A stretch of DNA of 64,000 bases from JAVVHH01 sp965276815 (GCA_965276815.1 CBDIBE010000012.1:434001-498000), one strand, 5' to 3'. Positions 52,066 through 61,957 are shown, numbered from the stretch's first letter. Translations and numbers: made by a program. The notes: generated from the letters alone by a model not told the origin.

Positions 52066-54500
52066 GATGGCGTCTCCAGGTTGATCAGGTCAGGGATGAG
52101 ATCGGCGGCCCACAGGAGCTCGTGGTCCGCGAGCCAAGTCGGCGTGAAGGCATCGCGGCCGCGCTCAGCGACGACGCGTTCGATCGCGGCGTGATCCTGC
52201 TTGGACGAGGCGGCGCAGAAGGCGAGCGCCACGGGACCTAGGCCAAGCTCGAACAAGCGATTGCCGCGGCGCGACTGGCAGTAATAGTCGCGCTTCGGCG
52301 TGGCGCGGGCGAGAATTTCGATCTGGCGATCGTTCAAGCCGAAGCGACGGTAGATCGCCGTGATCTGCGGCTCGATCGCGCGCTCATTCGGCAGGAAGAT
52401 ACGCGTCGGACAGCTCTCCACGATCGCGGGCGCGATGTTGCTGCCATCGATGTCGGAGAGCGATTGCGTGGCGAAGACGACGGAGGCGTTCTTCTTACGC
52501 AAGGTTTTCAGCCACTCGCGCAATTGCTGTGCAAAGGCGGGATCATCGAGGACCAGCCAGCCCTCGTCGATGATCAGCAAGGTCGGCCGGCCGTCGAGGC
52601 GGCCTTCGATGCGATGGAAGAGATAGGTCAGGACGGCGGGCGCCGCCCCGGTGCCGATCAGCCCCTCGGTCTCGAAGGCCTGCACCGGCGCGGAGCCGAG
52701 CTGCTCGGACTCGGCGTCCAACAACCGGCCCGAAGGACCTCCGACGCAATAGGGCTGCAACGCCTGCTTCAACGCCGTCGATTGCAGCAGAACAGCTAGG
52801 CCAGTGATGGTGCGCTCGCCGACGGGCGACGACGCCAGTGAGGTCAGCGCCGACCAGACATGGTCCTTGACGGTTGGATCGATGATGACGGCTTCCTTGG
52901 CGAGGATGGCCGTCACCCACTCCGCCGCCCAAGCACGCTCAGCCGCATCGTCGATGTGCGCCAGCGGCTGCAGCGAGACGGAGTGCTCCGAACCGGCGGA
53001 CAGGCTGCCGCCGAGATCGTGCCAGTCGCCGCCCATGGCGATCGCCGCAGTGCGGATCGAGCCGCCGAAATCGAAGGCGAAGATCTGGCTGTCGCGATAG
53101 CGGCGGAACTGCATCGCCATCAGCGAAAGCAGCACGGATTTGCCGGCGCCGGTCGGACCAACGATCAGCGTGTGGCCGACATCGCCGACGTGTAGGCTCA
53201 ACCGAAACGGAGTCGACCCCTCGGTCTTGCCGAACAGCAGCGGCGGCGCCTGGAAATGCTCGTCCCTTGCCGGCCCGGCCCAGACCGCCGAGAGCGGGAT
53301 CATGTGCGCCAGATTCAGCGTCGAGACCGGCGGCTGTCGGACATTGGCGTAGGCGTGGCCAGGGATGGACCCGAGCCAGGCTTCCAGCGCGTTCACCCCT
53401 TCCGGCATGCAGGTGAAATCGCGACCCTGGATCACCTTTTCGACGAGACGAAGCTTCTCAGCGGCGAGACCCGGATCCTCATCCCAGACGGTGACAGTCG
53501 CAGTGACGTAGGTCTGACCGACATCGTCCGTGCCCAGCTCTTGCAGGGCCAGGTCGGCATCCATGGCCTTGTTGGCGGCATCGGAGTCGACCAGCGTTGA
53601 CGCCTCGTTGGTCATCACCTCCTTGACGATCGCGGCGATGCTTTTCCTTTTCGCAAACCACTGCCGCCTGATCTTGGTCAGCAGTCTCACAGCCTCGGTC
53701 TTGTCGAGCAGGACCGCGCGCGTAGACCAGCGGTAGGGGAAGGCGAGACGATTGAGCTCGTCGAGAATCCCCGGATGCGTCGCGGTCGGGAAACCCACCA
53801 CGGTGAGGATGCGTAAATGATGCGCGCCGAGGCGGGGTTCGAGGCCGCCGGCGAGAGGCTCGTCAGCAAGCAGCGCATCGAGGTGCATCGGCGTCTCCGG
53901 GACGCGGACGCGCTGCTGCCGGGTCGAAATGGTCGAGTGCAAATAGGTCAGCGTGTCGCCGTCATCGAGCCAGGCCACCTCGGGCATGAAGCCCTCGACG
54001 AGTTGCAGGACGCGATTGGTCCGGTCGACGAAGCCGCGCAGCAGCTCCCACGGATCGACGCCGGTCTGCGCACGGCCCTCATAGAGCCACCCTTCGATGC
54101 GCGAGGCATCCTCGGCCGGCGGCAGCCAGACGAAGGTCAGGAAGTAACGGCTCTCGAAATGCGCTCCGGCCTCCTCGAAGGCGTCCTGCCGCTCGAGATC
54201 GACCAGCGCCGACGCCGGATCCGGGAAGCTGCTGTGCGGATAGGTCTGGGCGGCGATCCGCTGCGCCTCGACAAAGATCGCCCAGCCGGAACCGAGACGG
54301 CGCAGCGCGTTGTTGAGCCGGGCGGTCACGCCCACCAGCTCGGCTGGCGTGGCGCTATCGAGGTCCGGTCCGCGAAAGCGCGCCGTGCGCTGGAACGAAC
54401 CGTCCTTATTGAGGACAACGCCCTCTTCGACCAAGGCCGCCCAGGGCAGGAAGTCGGCTAGACCGGCGGGACGATTGCGATATTCGGCGAGGTTCAGCAT
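52062..54500 (-). CDS. trbE: TrbE, VirB4-like conjugation ATPase
   Basis: 812 aa, full size. An N-terminal CagE/VirB4 domain is followed by the ATPase core with Walker A VGPTGAGKSVLL near 447 and Walker B TLLIIDEGWLVLDD near 645. The late PTRIFLPNERAIEPQ is a standard VirB4 motif. It powers pilus assembly and substrate transfer at the inner membrane. Seven bases separate it from trbD. Confidence 0.97.
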   Translation of the reverse strand: MLNLAEYRNRPAGLADFLPWAALVEEGVVLNKDGSFQRTARFRGPDLDSATPAELVGVTARLNNALRRLGSGWAIFVEAQRIAAQTYPHSSFPDPASALVDLERQDAFEEAGAHFESRYFLTFVWLPPAEDASRIEGWLYEGRAQTGVDPWELLRGFVDRTNRVLQLVEGFMPEVAWLDDGDTLTYLHSTISTRQQRVRVPETPMHLDALLADEPLAGGLEPRLGAHHLRILTVVGFPTATHPGILDELNRLAFPYRWSTRAVLLDKTEAVRLLTKIRRQWFAKRKSIAAIVKEVMTNEASTLVDSDAANKAMDADLALQELGTDDVGQTYVTATVTVWDEDPGLAAEKLRLVEKVIQGRDFTCMPEGVNALEAWLGSIPGHAYANVRQPPVSTLNLAHMIPLSAVWAGPARDEHFQAPPLLFGKTEGSTPFRLSLHVGDVGHTLIVGPTGAGKSVLLSLMAMQFRRYRDSQIFAFDFGGSIRTAAIAMGGDWHDLGGSLSAGSEHSVSLQPLAHIDDAAERAWAAEWVTAILAKEAVIIDPTVKDHVWSALTSLASSPVGERTITGLAVLLQSTALKQALQPYCVGGPSGRLLDAESEQLGSAPVQAFETEGLIGTGAAPAVLTYLFHRIEGRLDGRPTLLIIDEGWLVLDDPAFAQQLREWLKTLRKKNASVVFATQSLSDIDGSNIAPAIVESCPTRIFLPNERAIEPQITAIYRRFGLNDRQIEILARATPKRDYYCQSRRGNRLFELGLGPVALAFCAASSKQDHAAIERVVAERGRDAFTPTWLADHELLWAADLIPDLINLETPS

Positions 54501-54507
54501 GGGAGTC

Positions 54508-54783
54508 TCAGACGCCGAGGTGAGCGGGATAGCGGAGGTGCCGGCGCACCACGTCGACGAACTGCGGATCGCGCTTCGCCGCCCAGACGGCGGCGGTGTG
54601 ACCCACGGCCCAGATCAGCGCGCCGGGGATCCAGAGCCGCAGGCCAAGCGCGATCGCCGCCGCGAGCGTGCCGTTGGCGATCGCTACGGTCCGCGGCGCG
54701 CCGCCCATCAGGATCGGGTCGGTGAGCGCGCGATGGACCGGCGCGAAGAAGCCGGGCACGTCGGGATCGACGATCGCGGCCAT
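54508..54783 (-). CDS. trbD: TrbD, VirB3-like inner-membrane protein
   Basis: 91 aa from ATG 54783. VPGFFAPVHRALTDPILMGG at the N-terminus is the conserved VirB3 entry motif, followed by two hydrophobic helices (TVAIANGTLAAAIAL; LWIPGALIWAVGHTAAVWA) and FVDVVRRHLRYP. Its ATG shares one base with the trbC stop (TGATG). It works with TrbE at the channel base. Confidence 0.93.
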   Translation of the reverse strand: MAAIVDPDVPGFFAPVHRALTDPILMGGAPRTVAIANGTLAAAIALGLRLWIPGALIWAVGHTAAVWAAKRDPQFVDVVRRHLRYPAHLGV

Positions 54784-55124
54784 CAGACCAGCGCTCCGCC
54801 AGAGAACGAGAAGAAGGAGAGGAAGAAGCTCGACGCGGCGAAGGCGATCGACAGGCCGAACACGATCTGGATCAGCCGGCGGAAGCCGCCGCTCGTGTCG
54901 CCGAAGGCGAGCGTCAGGCCGGTCACGGTAATGATGATGACCGAGATGATCTTCGCGACGGGCCCTTGCACCGACTCCAGGATGGAGTTGAGGGGCGTCT
55001 CCCACGGCATGGAGGAGCCGGAGGCGTAAGCCGCCGGGGCGAAGGCGAGAGTTAGGGTTGCGAGCGTGACGAGCTCGGCCAGACGGCGACGCGAAGAATG
55101 GGCGACAGCGAGAACGCGGATCAT
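54783..55124 (-). CDS. trbC: TrbC, VirB2-like pilin
   Basis: 113 aa from ATG 55124. A leader ending in FAPAAYA is followed by the pilin core with two hydrophobic helices (IISVIIITVTGLTLAFG; IVFGLSIAFAASSFFLSFF) separated by a short loop (DTSGGFRR). It is the conjugative pilus subunit. ATGA overlap with trbB. Confidence 0.93.
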   Translation of the reverse strand: MIRVLAVAHSSRRRLAELVTLATLTLAFAPAAYASGSSMPWETPLNSILESVQGPVAKIISVIIITVTGLTLAFGDTSGGFRRLIQIVFGLSIAFAASSFFLSFFSFSGGALV

Positions 55125-56119
55125 GATGGCTCTCCAAGGGGCAAAGGGTCGCCGCCCGCCCCGGCGGACTGGACGCGATAGTCGCCGGTGGCGGGATCGA
55201 GACCGGCGATGAGTGCGAGTTCGGAAAGGCGGCGTTCGCTGCCGCGCCCTTGAAGGACCGCGACGAGATCGATGGTCTCGGCGATCAGCGCCTTGGGGAC
55301 GGTGACGACGGCTTCCTGGATGAGCTGTTCGAGGCGGCGCATCGCACCGAGCGCGGTGCCCGCGTGGATCGTGCCGATGCCGCCCGGATGACCGGTCCCC
55401 CACGCCTTCAGGAGATCGAGCGCCTCGGAGCCGCGCACCTCGCCGATCGGAATGCGGTCGGGCCGCAGGCGCAGCGATGAGCGGACCAGATCGGAGAGCG
55501 ACACGACGCCGTCTTTGGTGCGCATCGCGACTAGGTTCGGCGCCCGACATTGCAGCTCGCGCGTATCCTCGATCAGCACGACGCGCTCGGTCGTGCCCGC
55601 GATCTCGGCGAGCAGCGCGTTGGTCAGGGTCGTCTTGCCGGTGCCGGTGCCGCCGGCGACGAGGATATTCTTGCGGGTGGCGACGGCCTCGCGCAGCAAG
55701 ACCGCCTGGCCGGTCGTCATGGTGCCGGCGGCGACATAGTCGTCAAGGGTGAAGACCGCGACGGCGGGCTTGCGGATGGCGAAGGCTGGTGCCGTGACGA
55801 CGGGCGGCAGTAGCCCCTCGAACCGCTCCCCCGTCTCGGGCAGCTCGGCCGAGACCCGCGGGCGTCCGGCGTGCACCTCGGCGCCGACGTGATGTGCGAC
55901 CAAGCGCACGATCCGCTCGCCGTCGACGGCGGACATCGTCCGTCCGGTATCCTCCAGGCCTCCCGACAGCCGGTCGATCCAGAGCCGGCCGTCCGGGTTG
56001 AGCATCACCTCGACGATCGAGGGGTCTTCGAGGAACGTCGTGATCGCCGGGCCCAGCGCGGTGCGCAGCATGCGCGCGCCGCGTGAGAAGGCTTCTGAAT
56101 GGAGTGGAGTGACCGCCAC
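55121..56119 (-). CDS. trbB: TrbB, VirB11-like secretion ATPase
   Basis: 332 aa from GTG 56119, preceded by GGGGAC; a TTG 42 bases upstream is also in frame. Walker A GGTGTGKTT lies near 156-164, with RVVLIEDTRELQC (Asp box), PDRIPIGEVRGSEALDLL (Walker B region) and GIGTIHAGTA (His box). It is a hexameric ATPase on the cytosolic face of the type IV channel. First gene of the trb run; 203 bp separate it from the RHH gene upstream, which may contain a promoter. Confidence 0.95.
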   Translation of the reverse strand: MAVTPLHSEAFSRGARMLRTALGPAITTFLEDPSIVEVMLNPDGRLWIDRLSGGLEDTGRTMSAVDGERIVRLVAHHVGAEVHAGRPRVSAELPETGERFEGLLPPVVTAPAFAIRKPAVAVFTLDDYVAAGTMTTGQAVLLREAVATRKNILVAGGTGTGKTTLTNALLAEIAGTTERVVLIEDTRELQCRAPNLVAMRTKDGVVSLSDLVRSSLRLRPDRIPIGEVRGSEALDLLKAWGTGHPGGIGTIHAGTALGAMRRLEQLIQEAVVTVPKALIAETIDLVAVLQGRGSERRLSELALIAGLDPATGDYRVQSAGAGGDPLPLGEPS

Positions 56120-56322
56120 GATTGTCCCCGTCGAAGGCCAATCGCGAGACGCGACTAGCAACGGGGATGATTAGAAGAGGGAAGAAATAGGGTGCTTCAA
56201 CAAGTATTCAGTCGTCGTAGGAGCCCAGCGTAGAGCAGAGAAAAAATACTTGCCGGGTGCGGAATGGCTTGCGCGAAGCTATTTGGCTGGCTTGTGCTTT
56301 TCTGAGTGTCGTGGCCGGTAAT

Positions 56323-56769
56323 CTACACTTCGTTCTGATCGCGAGTCGCCGAAGCCGGAACGTCATCTGGAATTTCCTGGCGCAGCTTCGGCCCCTGATT
56401 GAGCCGCCGTCCAAGCGCGGCGACGAAGTTGTCGTAGCGTGCACCGGCCTGCGCTCTCGCCGCCTGAGCGGCAGGCTCTGGCAATGGTGGCGTTGTGGTC
56501 AGCCAGAAGCGAACGAACAGCGCCAAAGTCTCGACACCGATGCCGACATCCCGTTCGAGGCGGGCCAGACGCCGGTCCTGCTGGTCCAGACGTTTGGCGA
56601 TGGCCGCCTCGCGCCGTTCGTCAGCGTCGGGCGACAGGAAGGATGCGATGGCGGCCTCGGCGATCAACGACAGCGGCTGCTCGCGCCGCGCCGCATAGGC
56701 CGAGAGCGTCGTCATGACGTCCGGGTCGAGATAGACCGAGACCTGGGCCTTTTTCTTCGGCGTGGGCAT
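56323..56769 (-). CDS. CopG-like ribbon-helix-helix protein
   Basis: 148 aa from ATG 56769. The N-terminal part, KAQVSVYLDPDVMTTLSAYA then PLSLIAEAAIASFL, is a ribbon-helix-helix DNA-binding unit. It is followed by a coiled region (KRLDQQDRRLARLERD) and a hydrophobic stretch. Genes of this type regularly lie between traG and trbB in these ICEs, probably as transfer regulators. It starts 7 bases after the traG stop. Confidence 0.88.
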   Translation of the reverse strand: MPTPKKKAQVSVYLDPDVMTTLSAYAARREQPLSLIAEAAIASFLSPDADERREAAIAKRLDQQDRRLARLERDVGIGVETLALFVRFWLTTTPPLPEPAAQAARAQAGARYDNFVAALGRRLNQGPKLRQEIPDDVPASATRDQNEV

Positions 56770-56776
56770 GGGCACG

Positions 56777-58765
56777 TCACAGACCCATATCATCGCCGGG
56801 ATCGAGCGAGACCTGCCGGGCAACGCCCTGCATGACCCGGTTCATCCGGCTCGCACGGATGGCATCGTCCTCCATCTCGTCACCTGGATCGAGCACGAAC
56901 TCGTTGTCGATCGGCCCCTTCTTCTCGACCGTCTCCGCCCGGTTCAATTCGGGCTGATGGCGGCGCTCGGATGCGGTCGGATCGTCATTCGCCTCCTTGC
57001 CACTACTCGGCGGCGGTTCGGCGATCTCGGGCCGCGGTGGCAGCGGGCGCGTGCTCCAGTCGTCCGATTGGGCGCTCGTGGGCTTGGTGAGTGCGGGAGG
57101 CGCCAGCACCCGCTCCTGAAACCGCTCATCCTCGTAATAGCGGGCCTTCTTCGCCCGGATTGGCGCGGTCCCCGCCACCATGACAATCTCGTCCGTGGGC
57201 GGGAGTTGCATCACCTCGCCAGGGGTGAGCAGTGGTCGCGCCGTATCCGAGCGCGAGATCATCAGATGACCGAGCCAGGGTGACAGCCGGCTGCCGGCAT
57301 AGTTCTTCATCGCCCGTACCTCGGTCGCCGTGCCCAATGCGTCCGACACGCGCTTGGCGGTCCGCTCGTCGTTGGTGGCAAAGCTGACGCGGACATGGCA
57401 ATTGTCGAGGATCGAGTTGTTCTGGCCATAGGCCTTCTCGATCTGGTTTAGCGACTGGGCGATCAGGAAGCTCTTGATCCCGTAGCCCGCCATGAAGGCG
57501 AGAGCCGACTCGAAGAAGTCCAGCCGCCCCAGCGCAGGGAATTCATCCAGCATCAGCAGCAGCCGGCGCCGCCCGTTCTTGGCCTGCAGGTCCTCGGTCA
57601 GCCTGCGACCGATCTGGTTGAGGATCAGACGGATCAGCGGCTTGGTCCGGTTGATGTCAGACGGCGGCACTACGAGGTAGAGCGTGGTCGGAAGCTTGCC
57701 GCCGACGATATCGGAGATGCGCCAGTCGCAACGCCGTGTCACCTCGGCGACGACGGGATCACGATAGAGGCCGAGGAACGACATGGCGGTGGAGAGCACG
57801 CCGGATCGTTCATTGTCGGATTTGTTGAGCAGCTCGCGCGCGGCCGAGGCCACGACAGGGTGGACGCCGGCTTCGCCGAGATGCGCCGTTTTCATCATGG
57901 CGGCCAGCGTCGACTCGATCGGCCGCTTCGGATCGGACAGGAAGGCGGCGACGCCGGCGAGCGTCTTGTCCTCCTCCGCATAGAGGACGTGCAGGATCGC
58001 GCCGACCAGCAATGCGTGGCTCGTCTTCTCCCAGTGATTCCGCTTATCGAGAGATCCCTCCGGATCGACGAGGATGTCGGCGATGTTCTGGACGTCACGG
58101 ACCTCCCACTCCCCGCGGCGGACCTCCAGCAACGGATTGTAGGCGGCGGACTTCGCGTTGGTCGGATCGAACAGCAGCACCCGGCCATGCTGGGCGCGGA
58201 AGCCGGCGGTGAGCTGCCAGTTCTCGCCCTTGATGTCATGGACAATCGCCGATCCTGGCCAAGTCAGCAGCGACGGCACCACGAGGCCGACACCCTTGCC
58301 GGATCGGGTCGGCGCAAAGCACAGCACATGCTCGGGGCCGTCGTGGCGGAGATAGGCGCGGTCGAGCCGGCCCAGCACGACGCCGTCCGGACCGAGCAGC
58401 CCGGCCGCAGCCACTTCCTCCGGTCGTGCCCAACGCGCCGAACCATAGGTCTCGACATTCTTGGCTTCCCGCGCGCGCCAGACCGACATGCCAATCGCCA
58501 CGGCCGCCGCGATGATGCCGCCCGACGCGGCGATATAGGCGCCCTCCACGAAGATCGACGGCGCGTAGGCATCATAGGCGAACCACCACCACAGGAAGGC
58601 CGGCGGCAGATAGAAGGGGAAGTGCATCAGCTCGAACCAGGGGCGGCCAAGCTCCGGCTGGAAGCCGAGCCGCCAGGCCGTCCATTCGGTTGCGGCCCAC
58701 ATCGTCACCAGCACGATCAGGAAGACGGTGATGACCTGGCCCCACAGGATTTTCGTCGCGGACAT
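56777..58765 (-). CDS. traG: TraG/VirD4-type coupling ATPase
   Basis: 662 aa. Two N-terminal membrane helix regions (ITVFLIVLVTMWAATEW; AYIAASGGIIAAAVAIGMSV). Walker A APTRSGKGVGLV near 156, Walker B RLLLMLDEFPALG near 408, and FLIAQSLNQIEKAYG. The C-terminus is an acidic tail with two DPGD motifs. It couples the relaxosome to the channel. AAAGGA lies upstream of the ATG; 41 bp separate it from the relaxase gene. Confidence 0.96.
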   Translation of the reverse strand: MSATKILWGQVITVFLIVLVTMWAATEWTAWRLGFQPELGRPWFELMHFPFYLPPAFLWWWFAYDAYAPSIFVEGAYIAASGGIIAAAVAIGMSVWRAREAKNVETYGSARWARPEEVAAAGLLGPDGVVLGRLDRAYLRHDGPEHVLCFAPTRSGKGVGLVVPSLLTWPGSAIVHDIKGENWQLTAGFRAQHGRVLLFDPTNAKSAAYNPLLEVRRGEWEVRDVQNIADILVDPEGSLDKRNHWEKTSHALLVGAILHVLYAEEDKTLAGVAAFLSDPKRPIESTLAAMMKTAHLGEAGVHPVVASAARELLNKSDNERSGVLSTAMSFLGLYRDPVVAEVTRRCDWRISDIVGGKLPTTLYLVVPPSDINRTKPLIRLILNQIGRRLTEDLQAKNGRRRLLLMLDEFPALGRLDFFESALAFMAGYGIKSFLIAQSLNQIEKAYGQNNSILDNCHVRVSFATNDERTAKRVSDALGTATEVRAMKNYAGSRLSPWLGHLMISRSDTARPLLTPGEVMQLPPTDEIVMVAGTAPIRAKKARYYEDERFQERVLAPPALTKPTSAQSDDWSTRPLPPRPEIAEPPPSSGKEANDDPTASERRHQPELNRAETVEKKGPIDNEFVLDPGDEMEDDAIRASRMNRVMQGVARQVSLDPGDDMGL

Positions 58766-58806
58766 TCACGGGGTCCTTTCATAAGGTCGTTGAAGGATAG
58801 GAAGGG

Positions 58807-60546
58807 TCACAGGCCGAGCCCCCGCTTGCGGCCGAAACTCCAGTCGATGCCGCCGTCATTGCGGGCGACGCCCGAGACATGACGGCCGATCTGCTTTTCC
58901 AGAGAGGGCGACCAAGGCACGAGCTGGAATCCCAGCCCGTCGTCGATCATGGCGAAGCGGCCCGACGCGAGCGCGAGACGCCGCTGGTAATTGCCGGCGA
59001 CATATTCGCCGGGTGCGGATGGATTGAACGGACGCCCGGTCTCGGCGGCGAGCTTCTCGCCCAGCGCCTGCACCTCGCGTCTGCGCAGCGTGTCGATCAG
59101 GTTGCGGCTGAAGGTGATGCCGCGGGCCTGCCGTTCGGCGAGACCCTGACGAACGAGTTCTTCGGCGCGGGCGCTCATCGCCTCGCGCACCTCGGCGCCG
59201 AAGCCACCACCACCCAGCGCCACCGGCTCGCGCGCGATCGCCTGTCGGTCAAGCCAGGTCGCGCCCGCCGCGGTAACCTGTCGCTCGATGGCGAGATCGG
59301 AGCGGACGGCGAGCGCCACGCGCCGCCGACCCTGCGCGTCATCGAACTTCCTGAGTTCGACGATGGAGCCTGACGCACTGTCGCCCGCGGCGTCGAGATC
59401 GGGGAGCTTGATGTGATGGGTGCGGCCATCGACGCCGTCGACCACGGCATAGGCCGTGCCCTTCAGCTCGTCATCGAGGCCGCGATCGACCAACCGGCCG
59501 ATGACGGGGACGTCGAGGCTCTCGCCTGCGAGCACATAGTTCGCCGCACCGCGCTCGATGCCGCGTTCGGTCAGGCTGCGATGGATGCGCTTGATGATGT
59601 CACCGCGCTCGCCGAGATCGCGCAGCGTCGCCTCGACATTTTCCGACAGCGCCCATTGGCCCGGGCCGACCTGGTTGGCGAGGCCGAGGGATTCCAGCTT
59701 GCGCAGTCGCCCGACCTTCAGCGCGTGAAACTCGTCGGGCTGTTGATCGGCATGCGGCGCCGTGTCGATGACGCCGGTACGGTAGGCATCGCGGGAAAGC
59801 TGCCGGTCGAGATTGGTCCAGCGCTCGCTATCGATCTGCCGCTCGAGTGTGCGCAGAATCTCCTGATCGGTGCGCGGCCCCAACTCCTGCGTGATCAGGT
59901 CCTGGGCGCGGTCGCGCATGCCTTGCTTGATGTAGTCCCGATCGATGACCAGATCCTGGCCGTCATAGGTACGGCCGCGGATAATGATGTGGACATGCGG
60001 ATGCTCAGTGTTCCAGTGGTCGACGGCGACCCAATCGAGCTTGGTTCCGAGATCCTTCTCGACCTGGCCCATGAGATCGCGGGTGAAGCCCTTGAGGTCC
60101 GCCATCTCCAGCGTGTCGTCAGGTGACACGATGAACCGGAAATGGTGCCGGTCGTCCTCGCCCCGTTCGGCGAAGGCCTTGGGATCGGCGTCGTCGCTCT
60201 CGGGGCCGAACAGTCTCGCCTTCTCCCCATCGCGGGTGACGCCCTCGCGGCGGAGATATCCCAAATGGGCGGCGAGCTTGCCGCGCTGCGTCGCGTGACG
60301 CAGGAAGCGCCCTTTGACCACGGCGCCCCGCGAGCGGCTGGTGAGGAGCCGGTTGGCCTGAACGGCGGCGATACGGCCCCGGCCGAAGCGGGAGCCGCGG
60401 CGGCCTGCGATCGAGCCGTCGCGGCTGATCCGCCCGCCCGCCTTTTGGGCCGCGGCGAGCGCCTGGGCGATGAATGGTTTTGTCCGTTGGGCGCGTGAAG
60501 AGCGGATGCGGCCAGGCCGGACCTGGAAATCATTGTCACGCGCCAT
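58807..60546 (-). CDS. Relaxase (VirD2/MobA-type) with C-terminal DUF3363
   Basis: 579 aa from ATG 60546, preceded by GAGG; an ATG 15 bases upstream is less likely. The basic N-terminus is followed by the relaxase metal motif HPHVHIIIRG (His182/184/186) and RHHFRFIVSPDD near 134. The probable catalytic Tyr is in AAHLGYLRREG (near 97). The C-terminal half matches DUF3363 of ICE relaxases. It nicks oriT and pilots the strand into the recipient. The upstream interval carries repeats expected for oriT. Confidence 0.93.
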   Translation of the reverse strand: MARDNDFQVRPGRIRSSRAQRTKPFIAQALAAAQKAGGRISRDGSIAGRRGSRFGRGRIAAVQANRLLTSRSRGAVVKGRFLRHATQRGKLAAHLGYLRREGVTRDGEKARLFGPESDDADPKAFAERGEDDRHHFRFIVSPDDTLEMADLKGFTRDLMGQVEKDLGTKLDWVAVDHWNTEHPHVHIIIRGRTYDGQDLVIDRDYIKQGMRDRAQDLITQELGPRTDQEILRTLERQIDSERWTNLDRQLSRDAYRTGVIDTAPHADQQPDEFHALKVGRLRKLESLGLANQVGPGQWALSENVEATLRDLGERGDIIKRIHRSLTERGIERGAANYVLAGESLDVPVIGRLVDRGLDDELKGTAYAVVDGVDGRTHHIKLPDLDAAGDSASGSIVELRKFDDAQGRRRVALAVRSDLAIERQVTAAGATWLDRQAIAREPVALGGGGFGAEVREAMSARAEELVRQGLAERQARGITFSRNLIDTLRRREVQALGEKLAAETGRPFNPSAPGEYVAGNYQRRLALASGRFAMIDDGLGFQLVPWSPSLEKQIGRHVSGVARNDGGIDWSFGRKRGLGL

Positions 60547-60900
60547 CGCCAGCCTCGGCAATGTGCAAAAAGGACAGATTCAGCAATGACTTGATATCGG
60601 CGCGCACATTGCGCGGATCGGGCGCACCTTGCCGGAACGGCAAGAAAGCCCAAGGAAAACAAAACCCCAACCGCGCCGCACATTGCCGGCTTTTATCCTG
60701 CCCTCGTTCGGTCGGTTTCTGCGCTCCTCCCCTGTCCGCGCTTCCTTCTTCTCGGAAACACGCCACTCCGCGCCTGTTTGCGAAATCGCGCCCTGTAGCT
60801 GAGATGAGGCCCCTTAAGACTTCGGAGGACGCCGAGCCGACAGGGAAAGCGCGAGCTGACCGAGGCGATGTAGCGGCACGTCGACGGGAGAGCGGCGCGA
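60547..60900. other. Putative oriT/nic region
   Basis: A 354-bp gene-free interval directly upstream of the relaxase gene. It contains a perfect hairpin CTTGCCG-GAA-CGGCAAG (60628-60644) and three copies of GCACATTGC: two direct (60604-60612, 60678-60686) and one inverted (60558-60566). Iterated and inverted repeats ahead of a relaxase gene are usual for oriT. The nick site cannot be fixed by eye. A minus-strand frame crossing it has no recognisable content. Confidence 0.5.
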
Positions 60901-61617
60901 TCACGGCTTCGGCCCCGCGGCGGAAACGTGGACGAACAGCCCATCGGATTGCGGTGCGATGGCTGACAGGTCGCGCACCGCGACGGCAGGCGGCGAGTCG
61001 TTCGACGGTGGTTTGGCTGCCGCGCGATCGACAGGTTCAGCGCTTGCCGATCGCACGATGAAAAGCGGCGCCTGTGTCCAGGACGACGGATCGGAGGCTG
61101 CCACGAGGACAGGCCCATCGGTCGCGCCGTCCCCGACAAAAGGGACAAGTGCAGCGACGTAAGCGACTGTTTCCGGCGGCAGCGGACGATGCCGATCGCG
61201 ATAGTCCTCGTATCGCCTAGGCCCCGCATTGTACGCCGCCAGGAAGCCTGGAGATCCGTAGCGGTCGTGCATCTCGCGCAGGAAGGCCGCGCCTGCCAGG
61301 ATGTTGTTGCGCGGCTCAAAAGGGTCACGCCCAAAGCCATAGCGAGCGCGCAGCGCAGCCCATGTCTCGGGCATGAGTTGCATCAACCCCATCGCGCCTT
61401 TGGGTGAGACGGCACGGCGATCCCCACGGCTTTCGACGCGCATGATCGCCCGAATCCACGCCGCAGGGATGGTGAAGCGCTGGGCCGCTTCGGCAATCAG
61501 ACCGTCGTAGGAATCGCTGGCCGACCGCACCGTGATCGGCGTTGCCTGCGCGTGGACGGCGACAGCGGGCATGCCGAGTGCCGTCACGCTGGCGAGCAAA
61601 AGAAGCGCGCGCCGCAT
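60901..61617 (-). CDS. Exported lytic transglycosylase (VirB1-like)
   Basis: 238 aa. Signal peptide ~1-24 (LLLLASVTALGMPAVAVHA). SLT domain: catalytic Glu62 in IMRVESRGD, then AVSPKGAMGLMQLMPETW, NILAGAAFLREMHDRYG and AAYNAGP near 130. It opens the peptidoglycan locally for the transfer channel. The C-terminal ~80 residues are Pro/Ala-rich and unassigned. Four bases separate it from DUF736. Confidence 0.94.
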   Translation of the reverse strand: MRRALLLLASVTALGMPAVAVHAQATPITVRSASDSYDGLIAEAAQRFTIPAAWIRAIMRVESRGDRRAVSPKGAMGLMQLMPETWAALRARYGFGRDPFEPRNNILAGAAFLREMHDRYGSPGFLAAYNAGPRRYEDYRDRHRPLPPETVAYVAALVPFVGDGATDGPVLVAASDPSSWTQAPLFIVRSASAEPVDRAAAKPPSNDSPPAVAVRDLSAIAPQSDGLFVHVSAAGPKP

Positions 61618-61621
61618 GCGA

Positions 61622-61957
61622 TCAGCTCCGATCGCCGCGCTTCGGCGGACGGTTCCAGTTCAGCACCCAGGCGGACTTGTCGTCGCCCGACTGGAAGAGG
61701 TTGGCGCGGATCGGCTGCGACAGCGCCGGATCGTCGATGACGAGCGAGACGTATTCGCCGGCCTTCTCGCCGGTGCGCTTCCAGCCCGCGCCGATCTCCG
61801 GGCCGTCGCCGTCGCCCATGTGGACACGATAGTCCGGCGCATTCTCGGCATCGGAGGATTCGGCCGGAACGAGGGAAAGGTCTCGGTAAAAGAACAGCGT
61901 CTGGATGCGCCCGGTGAAGCCGGACTTGTCGCGGGTGAACTGACCAATCTGCGCCAT
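61622..61957 (-). CDS. DUF736 protein
   Basis: 111 aa, the usual size. It starts MAQIGQFTRDKSGFTGRIQT and has AGWKRTGEKAGEYVSLVIDD and SAWVLNWNRPPKR, all typical of the family. A strong GGAGG lies upstream. DUF736 proteins are constant companions of alphaproteobacterial conjugative elements; a single-strand-DNA or relaxosome accessory role has been guessed but not shown. Confidence 0.93.
   Translation of the reverse strand: MAQIGQFTRDKSGFTGRIQTLFFYRDLSLVPAESSDAENAPDYRVHMGDGDGPEIGAGWKRTGEKAGEYVSLVIDDPALSQPIRANLFQSGDDKSAWVLNWNRPPKRGDRS

Noticed and set aside
60536..60904. Minus-strand frame of 122 codons upstream of the relaxase
   Set aside because: No domain, biased composition, and it covers the repeat-rich presumed oriT; more likely non-coding.
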